Assembly (NCBI GenBank): GCA_000508305.1
Contig: CP006977.1
Location: forward strand, 1,706,621-1,770,620
Length of the DNA stretch: 64,000 nucleotides
Direction: 5' to 3'
DNA from: Sulfolobus acidocaldarius SUSAZ
GTDB taxonomy: Archaea; Thermoproteota; Thermoprotei_A; Sulfolobales; Sulfolobaceae
The notes beneath the pieces were generated by a model that saw only the letters and a program-made list of their open reading frames with translations, was not told where the DNA came from and made no database searches. Shown here piece by piece: positions 27,106-36,550 of the stretch. Position 1 is the first letter of the stretch. Every line of letters begins with the position of its first letter. The translations under genes were made by a program, and so were the position numbers.

Positions 27106-28347
27106 ATGGACTTGTTAGAGGATAAATTTGAGGAGATCGAGAAGGAGGCTTTAGATCGTTTAAAGGAGATTATTAAGATACCGACCGAGAACCCTCCAGG
27201 GATAAACTACCAAAAGATTGTGGATAAACTTGATGAGATCTTAAGAGATTTAGGCTACAAGACAGAGATCTTTAACCCCTCTGAAGAGGAATTAAAGAGA
27301 CTGGTTAGGTTTGGAGAAGGGGATAGACCAAACCTAGTTGGATATATAGGTAATGGAGGAACTAGGATTGCGTTCAATGGTCATTATGACGTAGTTCCCG
27401 CAGGATATGGTTGGACTGTAAGTCCTTATTTAGCTATTGTAAAGGATGGTAAATTATATGGCAGAGGCTCAGCTGACATGAAGTCAGGGATCATTGCAGG
27501 GATATATGCCGTTGAGTTGTTAAAAAGAGCAAAATCATTACCTTCCAATTTGCAGGTAATACAGACATTTGTTCCAGATGAGGAGACTGTTGGAAACGTA
27601 AATGCTGGATCCCATTACCTTGTGGAAAAAGGTGTTTTAAAGAGAGGTAAAGTGGATTACGTCATATTCACGGAGCCTACAGGTTCTGATAATATATGTT
27701 ATGGTCATAGGGGAGCTATATGGGCAATTGTGAAAATATATGGAAAGAAAAGCCATGGGGGGTTTCCTCAACTAGGAGTAGACGCTGTGAAAGTATCCAT
27801 GAAAATAATACAAGAATTATACAATTCCATTCCAGACACAGTCTCTAGATACAATATCATACCAGAGGTTTCCAAGAGACCTTCAGTACTAGTTGGAACT
27901 ATAAGATGTGGGAGTTGGATGAATACGGTAGCTGATTATTGTGAATTGAGTATAGTGAGAAGACTAATTCCAGAGGAAAATCTTTATGACGTGAGAGGTA
28001 AAATTATCAACGTCATAGAGAGGGTTACAATGGACTATAAGGCTAAGTACGATTATGATGAGTTTTATTCAGTGGAGACAATCACCTCAGATGTGAAAAA
28101 CGAAATATATGAAGTAATGAGGAGGAAAATCAAGGAGGTCAGGCAAAGGGAACCAGAGCTAGTGTTATCCCCTGGAACTTTTGATATGAGATTTACCGTC
28201 AAGGAGGGGATTCCATCAATAAACTATGGACCAGGAAAAATAGAACAGGCTCATGTCACAGATGAGTATGTGGAAATAAAAGACTTCTTCGATAGTATCA
28301 AAGTGTTGAGCTTAACGCTATTAGAACTAAGTAAGACCATCAAGTAA
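27106..28347 (+). CDS. M20 family peptidase/deacylase (ArgE/DapE/ACY1 type)
   Basis: A 413-residue di-zinc hydrolase. Metal ligands are visible in FNGHYDVVPAG (His), GRGSADMKSG (bridging Asp), PDEETVG (catalytic and ligand Glu), FTEPTGSD (Glu) and EQAHVTDEYV (His). The family removes acyl groups from amino acids or cleaves dipeptides. It forms an operon with the SDR gene and overlaps the convergent carbamoylase-like gene by 21 bp at the 3' end. GGTGTAGG just upstream of the ATG could be its ribosome-binding site. The substrate is not predictable. Confidence 0.88.
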   Translation: MDLLEDKFEEIEKEALDRLKEIIKIPTENPPGINYQKIVDKLDEILRDLGYKTEIFNPSEEELKRLVRFGEGDRPNLVGYIGNGGTRIAFNGHYDVVPAGYGWTVSPYLAIVKDGKLYGRGSADMKSGIIAGIYAVELLKRAKSLPSNLQVIQTFVPDEETVGNVNAGSHYLVEKGVLKRGKVDYVIFTEPTGSDNICYGHRGAIWAIVKIYGKKSHGGFPQLGVDAVKVSMKIIQELYNSIPDTVSRYNIIPEVSKRPSVLVGTIRCGSWMNTVADYCELSIVRRLIPEENLYDVRGKIINVIERVTMDYKAKYDYDEFYSVETITSDVKNEIYEVMRRKIKEVRQREPELVLSPGTFDMRFTVKEGIPSINYGPGKIEQAHVTDEYVEIKDFFDSIKVLSLTLLELSKTIK

Positions 28348-29550
28348 TTCCACAGTCTTCGCTAGTACTCTTAAACCGTTGACCATGTCCCTATCAGACG
28401 AATACTCCTCTTTGGAATGGCTTATACCGAGGTGAGATGGTATGAATATCATGCCCACCCTTGAGACTCTTATCATGTATTGAGCATCATGACCAGCCCA
28501 ACTGTATAAGAACTTGTACTTTAACCCAAGTTGATTACAAGCCTTCTCGATAATGCTTACAACTTCCTTATCAAATTTAACCTGCTCAGCAGTCCACAAA
28601 TGTTTCTCCTCTATCTCTAGGTTCTCTTGATTTGCAATCTCTTCAGCTAGCCTCTTAGCCTCTCTTACTGCTCTCTCCCTATCCTCCTTTTCTATACTTC
28701 TCAGGTCAAGAGTTAATGTCACTTCGCCAGGTATGGCATTATAAATATTGGGTTTCAGGTTCATTATACCTACAGTTGCTCTTAGATCTCTGGTACTTCT
28801 GGCATAATCCCTTATACTCGTGATAAATTTTGAAGCACCTACTAGTGCATCCCTTCTCCGACCCATTGGTGTTGGTCCTGCCTGACTAGATTGACCTTTA
28901 AACTTGAATTCATATACACTTAATCCAGCTATTCCTAAGGGGATGCCTATCTGGAATCCTTCCTCCTCTAGGACCGGTCCTTGTTCAATATGTAACTCAA
29001 GGTAAAATTTAGGCTTATTGTGAACTATTCTGTTACTCTCATTGCCTAAAAAACCCGATCTCTCTAGGGCTTTTTCAAACGTTATACCATCTTTATCAAC
29101 TACAGAGTATACGTACTCCCTGTTGAAGACTCCTGTTGTCAGACCTGAACCCATGAGTGAGGGTTTAAACCTTGATCCCTCCTCATTTGTGAAATCGATA
29201 AGCGAAATGGTGTGATTGGTGTGAACTCCATGTCCTCGTAATCCTCTTAATATTTCTAAACCTGCCATTACTCCATAAAATCCATCATATTTTCCTCCAT
29301 AGGGTACAGAGTCCATATGTGAACCTATAGCTATCTTGTCCTCACTTTCACCTGCTATATTTGCTATTATATTGCCTGCATCATCAACGTTAATTTCAGC
29401 CCCTAAAGAGGAAAGAATTTTGGTAAGTTCAATCCTTGCCTGTATGTCATGTTCAGTCAGAGCTACCCTCATGGCTCCGTCTTCAGTCCATCCAATGTTA
29501 CTCAGTTTATGGAATGTTTCTACGAAGCGATTCTCGTCTATAAAGCTCAT
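28327..29550 (-). CDS. M20 amidase, carbamoylase/allantoate amidohydrolase type
   Basis: A 407-residue Zn-dependent hydrolase of the hydantoinase/carbamoylase branch. Key motifs are GSHMDSVPYGGKYDGFYGVM (His and Asp ligands), FTNEEGSRFKPSLMGSG (Glu-Glu), ELHIEQGPVLEEEG (His ligand region) and FKGQSSQAGPTPMGRRRDAL (substrate-binding region). Such enzymes hydrolyse N-carbamoyl amino acids, ureidopropionate (to beta-alanine) or allantoate. A beta-ureidopropionase role would fit the beta-alanine aminotransferase locus 5 kb away, but the sequence cannot decide this. Its 3' end overlaps the convergent M20 gene by 21 bp. Confidence 0.87.
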   Translation of the reverse strand: MSFIDENRFVETFHKLSNIGWTEDGAMRVALTEHDIQARIELTKILSSLGAEINVDDAGNIIANIAGESEDKIAIGSHMDSVPYGGKYDGFYGVMAGLEILRGLRGHGVHTNHTISLIDFTNEEGSRFKPSLMGSGLTTGVFNREYVYSVVDKDGITFEKALERSGFLGNESNRIVHNKPKFYLELHIEQGPVLEEEGFQIGIPLGIAGLSVYEFKFKGQSSQAGPTPMGRRRDALVGASKFITSIRDYARSTRDLRATVGIMNLKPNIYNAIPGEVTLTLDLRSIEKEDRERAVREAKRLAEEIANQENLEIEEKHLWTAEQVKFDKEVVSIIEKACNQLGLKYKFLYSWAGHDAQYMIRVSRVGMIFIPSHLGISHSKEEYSSDRDMVNGLRVLAKTVELLDGLT

Positions 29551-30003
29551 ACTTATATCTATCTTTACATGAATTATTTAACCTTTTTAACCTCATTTAA
29601 CAAATAACTTTTCAGGTCAGTTGGGAGAAAATAGAGGAGTGTCTAGTTGTGTGAGTGAAATGTTACATCTCTCTGAGTCTGAATTACTAAGTTAAAATAG
29701 ACTCTTTTCCCCTTACTGTCCCATATCTTAGAGATTAAATGAGGGAGCCATCCTATTACGCCTAAACATGACTGCCTTGATTTCTCTTTCTTTTAAGCTT
29801 TCCTTAATTAAAGTTAAAAAGAAAAGGGTCTTGGATCATCTTATACGAAGGATTTAAACTCCGTATCTGCACTTTTCGTTCTTGTTTAAGGTGGACAAGG
29901 AGACTAAACAGACAATACTCTTTCATTACTTTCATTCTTAACTAATTTCATTTAGTTTCATAATGGTAGACTAGAACGCGTATAAGTCTAAAGCTTAAAA
30001 TGT
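29551..30003. other. Divergent intergenic region (453 bp)
   Basis: AT-rich spacer between the carbamoylase-like and MFS genes. I see no ORF, RNA gene or repeat in it beyond promoter-like A/T runs close to both start codons. Confidence 0.35.
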
Positions 30004-31158
30004 ATGATTTTTAAAATGTATTTCATTATGCGTAAGAGTGTTTTTATAGGCTGGTTAGGGACTTTCATGCAACTTCTCATAAGACTTAGCTGGGGAGTTA
30101 TCGCCCTACCTATATCTATTTTACTTAACTTGAATCCTGTAGAAGTAGGCTTTGTAGCCTCCTCTTTCTATATAGGATATATCTTATTTTCCATTCCCTG
30201 GGGGCTGATAATTGACAAAATTGGTCCTAACAAGGCTATGGCTACGTCATCTGCTATTTTAGTTCCACTTAATCTCATACTGTTCTTGTTTCTAAGATCG
30301 TATGTGCTAATAGTGATAATTTACTTTATGGAAGGAATTATTACGTCTTCAATATTTCCATCTGCAATGAAAATAATAGCTATTACCTATGCGGGAAGTT
30401 CCCATCTCACATTTTATGTAGCTTTACTAGAAAGTGCAGGACCAATTACTATCTTGCTTCTTGGAGCAGTCTCGTCGTTTATGCTAGATTCATGGAAATT
30501 CTTGTTCTTATTCTTTGCCACAGGTTTTAGTGTGTTATGTCTTCTCAGTTTAAAGTTAAAGGTTGATTCGAAGTCCACCGAGGTTAAAAGATCATTTAGT
30601 GTTCTCTTCAATAGGAAAATCATATTAGCCACCTTGATAAGGCTAGGTGAACTGTGGGCTACGTGGGGAACAACTACATGGATATTCTCTATGTTAGTGG
30701 TTTATAGAGACATTCCTGTAACTCTATCTGCATCATTTCTATTCCTTTTTGGATTAGGTCAACTGATAGGTATATTAAGTGTGGAAAGGTTAGTAGCAGT
30801 AATAGGAGATAAGAATGTAATACTGATTAATTTAATAGGATTTATCTTAGTCACTTTACTCATTATAATAACATTTAATCCCTACCTAGTAGTAGCTGAG
30901 GCATTTCTTTTAGGGGTGTTCTCGTTCTCTTATAGACCCCCTACAGACTCCATCATAATGAAGATAGGGGGAGAAAGTAGGGCAGGTACTTCAATTGGGT
31001 TCGCTAATGCAGTGTCCCAATTGGGAACTATGATAGCTCCAAGCTTAGTGGGATTCGTCCTGTTTATAACCAAGAGTTTTGCATTCTCCATGTTTGCCTT
31101 AGATCTTGGCTGTGTAATTTCGATCATAAGCTTGTTTCTTCTCTCAAAACTTAAATGA
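30004..31158 (+). CDS. MFS transporter
   Basis: A 384-residue membrane protein with about 12 hydrophobic segments. IPWGLIIDKIGPNKAMATSS carries a weak form of the MFS loop motif after TM2, and SIIMKIGGESRAGTSIGFAN lies in the second half. Three in-frame ATGs (30004, 30016, 30028) are possible starts; the third, MRKSVFIGWLG, leads directly into TM1. It precedes the ureohydrolase gene by about 110 bp on the same strand and may supply its substrate; that link is a guess. Confidence 0.78.
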   Translation: MIFKMYFIMRKSVFIGWLGTFMQLLIRLSWGVIALPISILLNLNPVEVGFVASSFYIGYILFSIPWGLIIDKIGPNKAMATSSAILVPLNLILFLFLRSYVLIVIIYFMEGIITSSIFPSAMKIIAITYAGSSHLTFYVALLESAGPITILLLGAVSSFMLDSWKFLFLFFATGFSVLCLLSLKLKVDSKSTEVKRSFSVLFNRKIILATLIRLGELWATWGTTTWIFSMLVVYRDIPVTLSASFLFLFGLGQLIGILSVERLVAVIGDKNVILINLIGFILVTLLIIITFNPYLVVAEAFLLGVFSFSYRPPTDSIIMKIGGESRAGTSIGFANAVSQLGTMIAPSLVGFVLFITKSFAFSMFALDLGCVISIISLFLLSKLK

Positions 31159-31266
31159 AATCCCAGACCAAATAGTCCATGATGAGTACTTGTTTTTTAA
31201 AAGGTCGTCATAAATTGACCGTGAAATAATAATTAATTTTTATAATCAACGCTCCTATTATTTCAT

Positions 31267-32184
31267 ATGAGGCAGATCGATGCTCTTAAATCCCCAAGAT
31301 TTACCCAAGTTTCCACTTTTGGAAGACTTCCAATATGTTTACCACAGGAAGAGGTTAAAGCGGCTTTCCTTGGAATACCCTTCGATGATGCCGTAACATA
31401 TAGAACAGGAACTAGATTTGGACCAATGGCTGTAAGACAAGGTTCAAGGTTACTAAGACCTTACAATCAGTTTCTGGATACATATCCGTTTGACAAACTT
31501 AATGCTTGTGACCTTGGAGATGTGAATATAATACCGGGGTATATTGAGGACACCATAAAGATAATAGAGAAAGACGTATACGACATTATATCATCTAAAA
31601 AGTTGATTCCCTTCATAACTGGAGGGGACCACTCCATAACACTTCCCATACTGAGAGCTATGCATAAGCAATATGGTAAGATCAACTTGATTCATTTAGA
31701 CTCCCATTATGACTTCTGGGACACTTACTGGGGTAAAAAATATACACATGGGAGTTGGTTAAGAAGAGCACTCGAGGAGGGTTTAATCAAAGACGTTATT
31801 CAGGCTGGCATAAGGGCATCTACATTTTCAAAGGAGGACTTAAGTGACAAAGTGAAGCTAGGAATAAAGAGTTTCACCATTAGAGAGTTAAAACTTAATC
31901 CCAAAGATATATTAAAGGAGATCGAATCACTCAAAGGACCCACTTACGTCTCACTTGATATAGATGTAGTTGATCCTGCATTTGCACCTGGAACAGGGAC
32001 TCCTGAAGTTGGAGGTCTATCGAGCTTTGAGATAATAGAGTTCATAAGGCAATGGAGATTTGACAAATTAGTTGGATTTGATGTCGTAGAGGTGTCCCCA
32101 CCATACGATGTCAGTGAGATAACCTCAATGCTAGCAGCTAACATAATATATGAGGGACTAAGTATCTTATCATTGTCCTTTTAG
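31267..32184 (+). CDS. Agmatinase/arginase-family ureohydrolase
   Basis: A 305-residue manganese-dependent ureohydrolase. Metal-binding motifs are GGDHSITLP, LIHLDSHYDFWD (family consensus DAHxD, here DSHYD) and SLDIDVVDPAFAPGTGTPE. The family cleaves agmatine, arginine, guanidinobutyrate or similar guanidines to urea and an amine. TTTTTATAATC at 31236-31246 is the TATA box of a leaderless transcript starting at the ATG. Neighbours (amidases, beta-alanine aminotransferase, glutamine synthetase-like ligase) suggest amine or guanidine catabolism. The exact substrate is open; the DSHYD change may or may not matter. Confidence 0.87.
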   Translation: MRQIDALKSPRFTQVSTFGRLPICLPQEEVKAAFLGIPFDDAVTYRTGTRFGPMAVRQGSRLLRPYNQFLDTYPFDKLNACDLGDVNIIPGYIEDTIKIIEKDVYDIISSKKLIPFITGGDHSITLPILRAMHKQYGKINLIHLDSHYDFWDTYWGKKYTHGSWLRRALEEGLIKDVIQAGIRASTFSKEDLSDKVKLGIKSFTIRELKLNPKDILKEIESLKGPTYVSLDIDVVDPAFAPGTGTPEVGGLSSFEIIEFIRQWRFDKLVGFDVVEVSPPYDVSEITSMLAANIIYEGLSILSLSF

Positions 32185-32217
32185 ATCTTCTTGGTTCGAG
32201 TTATTGTATCAGTAGAC

Positions 32218-32223
32218 TTTTTT
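32218..32223 (+). terminator. T-rich terminator candidate
   Basis: TTTTTT about 34 bases after the stop codon of the ureohydrolase gene. Confidence 0.3.
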
Positions 32224-32428
32224 ATGGGAACTTCCTTGGAAAAACTGAAAAACTAATAAATTTCTATCTAACTTATAGATTAATAATCCGTGAATTCCAA
32301 AACTTAACCTAAGATTAGAGCCGAGAGCAAATCTATACAAAATAGACAAAAGCTATTTGTCTGAAGTAGCAGGAAGAGGTGTCAACAACCACTTAATCTC
32401 TTTCGTTTAGTTCTTAATTCATAATTTT

Positions 32429-33133
32429 TTATATTATTTCCTCAAATTTTGTCAAATCTCTACTTCCCGTAGTCAAATATACTTTGTTCTCCTTACATAG
32501 GTCTAACAAATCTTTAGTGACGCTTAGGGAGAATATTACCAAGATTAGTTTCTTATCTTTAAATAATTCAGGTTTGACTGTTTTTAGTTTCTCTACCTTT
32601 CTCATTAGTTCCAGGTATACTGACTTATTAGCCCTACTCTTAACTTCACCAATTAATAAATAATTTCCAAATTGTGAAAATATGTCAATTTCAACTACAT
32701 TGTCAATTTCTAACCTAGTTATCTCTGCCTTGTAACCTAACTTCTTTTCAATAAGCCATTGTAAATAATACTGGGCATCGTCCTCTATACTTGTCGTTAA
32801 GTTCTCCACAAACCTGGCAATCTGTTTATAGTTATCATTCATCTCCTGCCTCAACTTGATGATTTCACTGTTAAAGTCCTTCCTCATATCATTCATCTCC
32901 TGCCTCAACTTCACTAATTCCTCATGAATTTTGTTAAATTTTATGTCGTTTTCAGCGAGTTTCTCCCATATCAAGACTAAGTTATCGTTAATGAACCTGG
33001 ACTGTCTTTCAAATTCATCTAATTTCTTAACCACTACGGTTTCTACGACTACCTCTGCGATTCTCTGTATGAACTCTTTATCACTCTTTAATTTTACGTA
33101 AATCTCCTCAGTACTCACAAGATAAAATCTCAT
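32429..33133 (-). CDS. Coiled-coil protein with PD-(D/E)XK-like C-terminus
   Basis: A 234-residue relative of the repeat protein at 11483. The N-terminal ~115 residues are a predicted coiled coil with a short imperfect repeat (KLRQEMND twice). The C-terminal ~100 residues contain VVEIDIFSQFGNYLLIGEVK, with the spaced Asp and ExK of a PD-(D/E)XK nuclease-like fold, then LILVIFSLSVTKDLLDLCKE. Function is unknown; the Sulfolobales have many such paralogues. It stands alone between the ureohydrolase and barR. Confidence 0.72.
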   Translation of the reverse strand: MRFYLVSTEEIYVKLKSDKEFIQRIAEVVVETVVVKKLDEFERQSRFINDNLVLIWEKLAENDIKFNKIHEELVKLRQEMNDMRKDFNSEIIKLRQEMNDNYKQIARFVENLTTSIEDDAQYYLQWLIEKKLGYKAEITRLEIDNVVEIDIFSQFGNYLLIGEVKSRANKSVYLELMRKVEKLKTVKPELFKDKKLILVIFSLSVTKDLLDLCKENKVYLTTGSRDLTKFEEII

Positions 33134-33444
33134 CTACTGATAATAAGCTTACCTATAATTTTAGGTTGATTTCATGACTATATTTGCAGAGACATTCGAC
33201 ATTTTATAGCAATCAAATATACTTAAAACATAGATCTCCCAAACTGTATTTAACATGGTATAGTATAGTCTTACATGTATTTATCGAAGGTTTCACTTGG
33301 CGAGAGTTATTAATCTAACTTGACATAGTTCTGAAAAAATCAACAAACAAAGAGGATAAAGACTTCATTCCCTAAAAATAAGGAGAATAAGGTCTTAACT
33401 TTAATTGGATCATATTTCTCCTCTTCTTCATAATTTTCATCACC
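33134..33444. other. Intergenic region (311 bp)
   Basis: AT-rich spacer between the ends of the coiled-coil gene promoter and barR. A 22-codon minus-strand ORF near 33375-33440 is too short to support. Nothing else was seen. Confidence 0.3.
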
Positions 33445-33903
33445 TTAATAAATTACTATATTTGGAGTCTCCTTTATCGTCTTTACCACAATTTGTGTAC
33501 TAGTCCTCTCTATCTCTGGCATACTCATAAGTTTCTCAAGAAAATTTTTCATAAACTCCTCCCTGTTTTTATACCTAGCCATTACTACGAAGTCTGTATC
33601 ACCTAAAACAAAATAAACTCCCCAGACCCCCGGTATCTCGGCTAATTTTGAGCCTAAGTTCAGATGGTAATCCTTTCCATACTTCGCCCTAACAAATGTT
33701 ATTACTATGTAATCTTGATCTAGTGCATAGGGATCTATATGCGCATAATAACCCTTTATTATACCCTGAGATTCGAGTCTCTTAATCCTATATGCGATAG
33801 TTGACTTGGGAAGTTTGAGCATTTTGCTCATGTCTTCTAAAGACTGTCTGGCGTTTTCCTGAAGTATCTTGAGAATTTTTATATCTATTTCGTCTAACTC
33901 CAT
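33445..33903 (-). CDS. barR: BarR, beta-alanine-responsive Lrp-family regulator
   Basis: A 152-residue Lrp/AsnC protein from this start: helix-turn-helix at ~5-50 (IDIKILKILQENARQSLEDM, KLPKSTIAYRIKRLE) and a RAM ligand-binding domain (VWGVYFVLGDTDFVVMARYK). The frame is open to an ATG at 33939, but a minus-strand CTTATATATTT near 33928-33938 places a leaderless start at 33903 (MELDEIDIK). That leaves a 171-bp intergenic region to the divergent aminotransferase, matching the ~170 bp I recall from the BarR publication. BarR is reported to be an octamer that activates the aminotransferase gene when beta-alanine is present and to activate itself without it. Confidence 0.92.
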   Translation of the reverse strand: MELDEIDIKILKILQENARQSLEDMSKMLKLPKSTIAYRIKRLESQGIIKGYYAHIDPYALDQDYIVITFVRAKYGKDYHLNLGSKLAEIPGVWGVYFVLGDTDFVVMARYKNREEFMKNFLEKLMSMPEIERTSTQIVVKTIKETPNIVIY

Positions 33904-34030
33904 TTGTATATAATACATTTTTTCCAAATATATAAGCATAGATATAAAATTTTGTATAAATCTCTATCATCTATTTTAAAATTGTACGTATAGTATATTA
34001 AGGGAATATCAGTTTGTATATAATCCAAAT
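33903..34030. promoter_or_regulatory. Repeated BarR operator candidates
   Basis: The motif TTTGTATA occurs at 33903, 33951 and 34013. The first (TTTGTATATAATACATTT) contains the palindrome GTAT-ATA-ATAC at 33906-33916 and touches the barR start; the third (TTTGTATATAATCCAAAT) lies just upstream of the aminotransferase TATA box GTTTATAAT (34044-34052). Multiple BarR sites in this region have been reported; assigning them to these repeats is my inference. Confidence 0.6.
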
Positions 34031-34074
34031 TACTCTCAAAGAGGTTTATAATCTGTTTAAGAAGAATATTACTT

Positions 34075-35409
34075 ATGGAAGAAGATGTCTTAACTAAGAA
34101 CTTAATAAAGCAACATACATTTAGGACATGGGGAAAACAGAAAAACTGGGATCCTCTAGTAATCAAAGAGGGTAAGGGTGCATATTTTTCTGATTCCAAA
34201 GGTAATAAGTACCTGGACTTCTCCTCCCAGTTCATAAATGTTAATTTGGGCTATGGTAATGAAAACGTAATTAAGGCTATAGAAAAACAGTTGGAAACAT
34301 TACAATACATAAATCCTTCATTAGGGGTCAGTATTAGGGCTGAGGCATCAAGGGCATTACTAGAAGTGATGCCAAAAAACATAACTAAATTCTTCTTTTC
34401 AACCTCAGGCACAGAAGCCAATGAAGCTGCGATAAAGATCATAAGGCTGATTAAGAGACCTTCTTTCAAGATTCTATCTAGATACAGATCTTATCATGGC
34501 TCCACAGAGGGATCCATATCTCTGACTGGAGACTACAGGAGATGGTTTGTTGAGCCTAACATAATGCCAGGAGTTGTAAGATTTCCAGAGCCTTACTGCT
34601 TCAGATGTCCCTTGAAACTGAAATATCCAGATTGCGGTATAGCATGCGCAAATTACGTAGAGTACATCATAAAACAGGAAAAGCATGTCGCAGGAATTAT
34701 AGTTGAACCCATAACAGGTACAAATGGTGTGATCGTCCCGCCGAAGGAGTACATGCCCTTATTAAGGAAGATCGCCATGGAAAATGATGTCATATTTATT
34801 GTAGATGAAGTTATGACTGGATGGGGTAGAGTAGGGGAATGGTTTGCTGTAAATCTGTGGGGTATTGAACCTGATATTTTAACCACTGCCAAGGGGGCTT
34901 CAGCATCATATGTTCCTATTGGTATTACAGGAGTTTCTAAGGAGATCGTAGATTTCTTTGAGGATAATGTTTTTGCTCATGGTCATACGTTTGAAGCTCA
35001 TCCTGTCTCCTTAGCTGCCATTCCTGCTGTTATCAGTGAGTACAAAAGGCTCAATCTACTTCCACACGTCAGAGAGATAGGAGAATATTTAGGGCAGAGA
35101 TTAAATGAGCTCAAGGGAAGGCACATAAGCATAGGAGATATAAGGGGAGTCGGTCTGTTCTGGGCTGTAGAGTTGGTGAAGGATAGTAAAAACACTCCCT
35201 TTGCAGACTATGATGATAAATATGAAGGTAAACCAATTTTACTTGATCTATTAGCCAGAAAAGCCTTAGAAAGTGGAGTATTTGTATACAATGGACCTTC
35301 GTGGTTCATAATAGCCCCACCCTTAGTTGTTGAAAAGGAAGATATTGATAAAGGCATAGAGGTATTGGACAAAGTGATAAGAGAGGCTGACAATCAGTAC
35401 AGAAATTGA
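34075..35409 (+). CDS. Class III aminotransferase (beta-alanine aminotransferase)
   Basis: A 444-residue PLP enzyme of the omega-amino acid:pyruvate / 4-aminobutyrate aminotransferase class. Landmarks are FFSTSGTEANEAAIK (PLP phosphate region), SRYRSYHGSTEGSIS, DEVMTGWGRVGEW (Asp contacting the PLP nitrogen) and TTAKGASASYVPIG, whose Lys forms the Schiff base. It also has a Cys-rich insertion (YCFRCPLKLKYPDCGIAC). It would convert beta-alanine to malonate semialdehyde. The TATA box at 34044-34052 gives a leaderless mRNA. It is divergent from barR, its reported activator. Identity with Saci_2137 is from memory of the BarR work. Confidence 0.9.
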   Translation: MEEDVLTKNLIKQHTFRTWGKQKNWDPLVIKEGKGAYFSDSKGNKYLDFSSQFINVNLGYGNENVIKAIEKQLETLQYINPSLGVSIRAEASRALLEVMPKNITKFFFSTSGTEANEAAIKIIRLIKRPSFKILSRYRSYHGSTEGSISLTGDYRRWFVEPNIMPGVVRFPEPYCFRCPLKLKYPDCGIACANYVEYIIKQEKHVAGIIVEPITGTNGVIVPPKEYMPLLRKIAMENDVIFIVDEVMTGWGRVGEWFAVNLWGIEPDILTTAKGASASYVPIGITGVSKEIVDFFEDNVFAHGHTFEAHPVSLAAIPAVISEYKRLNLLPHVREIGEYLGQRLNELKGRHISIGDIRGVGLFWAVELVKDSKNTPFADYDDKYEGKPILLDLLARKALESGVFVYNGPSWFIIAPPLVVEKEDIDKGIEVLDKVIREADNQYRN

Positions 35410-35486
35410 TTAGGTGTTGACGTTAAGAAGTTTAATCTAAACGTAGTTTAGTAGTTGAGAGTTGATGAGGTTTTCCGCATTACATA

Positions 35487-36314
35487 TTATTTTACTTTGA
35501 CGAAATCTCTAATCCTTGATAATATTATGCCTATAAATATTATTGCTATTCCGGCTATTTGGATTAAGAACACGCCTGCATTAAATACCACAACCTGAAT
35601 TATTGTTGTAAGGATAGGTATTGAGAAACTGAAAATTGTAACTCTTGGCACTCTCTCTAATTTGACCATCATGTTCCACAGGAAGAAAGATAGAGCCCCT
35701 CCCATTGTTGCAGTATATGCTGTTCCTTCGATAAAACTATCATTAATTGTTACATCGTGGTCTATGGGTAACAGAAAGGCAAGTATAACAGAACCGATGG
35801 AGAATTGACTTGCATTTACTACTATTGGGTCTTCATTCCTTAATTTCCTATAATATACTGAGAATAAAGCCCAAAATACAGCGTTTATAATGGTCAGAGT
35901 TGCTCCTAAAAGACTGAATCCATGAACTAAGGGTAGACCGTAAAGTGTTACCCCTAAAAATCCTATGCCCACACCTAACGTCTCAATAACCGTGGGTCTC
36001 TCTGAGAGGATTAGAAAGGCTATGGGTATAGAAAATAAGGGCATAGTGTAGCTTAAAACAGCGGACTCAGAAGGTGAAACGTATTTTAATCCTAAACTCC
36101 ACGTTAAGGAGCTCATTGTAGTATACAGTGCAAGAAGAAATACGTCCCTGTTAAACACTATTCTCCTACGAATAGATAAGAAAATTGCCGAAGATATTAT
36201 GTATCTCAGTAAGTTGAAAACTACAGGGGAAGAATAAGTTATTGCGTCCTTTGCAAAGTAGTATTGAAGAGAGCCAACTATGATGTACGGGATAAGGTAT
36301 TTTAGTATTTTCAC
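35487..36314 (-). CDS. EamA/DMT-family transporter
   Basis: A 275-residue membrane protein with ten hydrophobic segments arranged as two five-helix EamA repeats (first SPVVFNLLRYIISSAIF, second VYYRKLRNEDPIVVNASQFS). SAVLSYTMPLFSIPIAFLIL is the typical TM4 region. The family (RhaT/YdcZ/RarD relatives) exports or imports amino acids and other small metabolites. It converges on the beta-alanine aminotransferase. The substrate is unknown. Confidence 0.82.
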   Translation of the reverse strand: MKILKYLIPYIIVGSLQYYFAKDAITYSSPVVFNLLRYIISSAIFLSIRRRIVFNRDVFLLALYTTMSSLTWSLGLKYVSPSESAVLSYTMPLFSIPIAFLILSERPTVIETLGVGIGFLGVTLYGLPLVHGFSLLGATLTIINAVFWALFSVYYRKLRNEDPIVVNASQFSIGSVILAFLLPIDHDVTINDSFIEGTAYTATMGGALSFFLWNMMVKLERVPRVTIFSFSIPILTTIIQVVVFNAGVFLIQIAGIAIIFIGIILSRIRDFVKVK

Positions 36315-36550
36315 AAAACTAACGCAAACGCCGATGAGACTTTAAATTTATCGCTAAAGATAAGAGATACATGATATGGTTTGAAGAGAAAACAAATAAT
36401 AAAAACTCCTTACCATAAATAGTGCGAAATTGCACATTTGATAAATTTTTCACCTTCACTTTCAAAAACTAATTAAACTACTATATGCTTAAAATCAGCT
36501 TTGAATATAATCAGCACAATGAAGCCAGTGACCCTCTTTTCTAATGGCGT

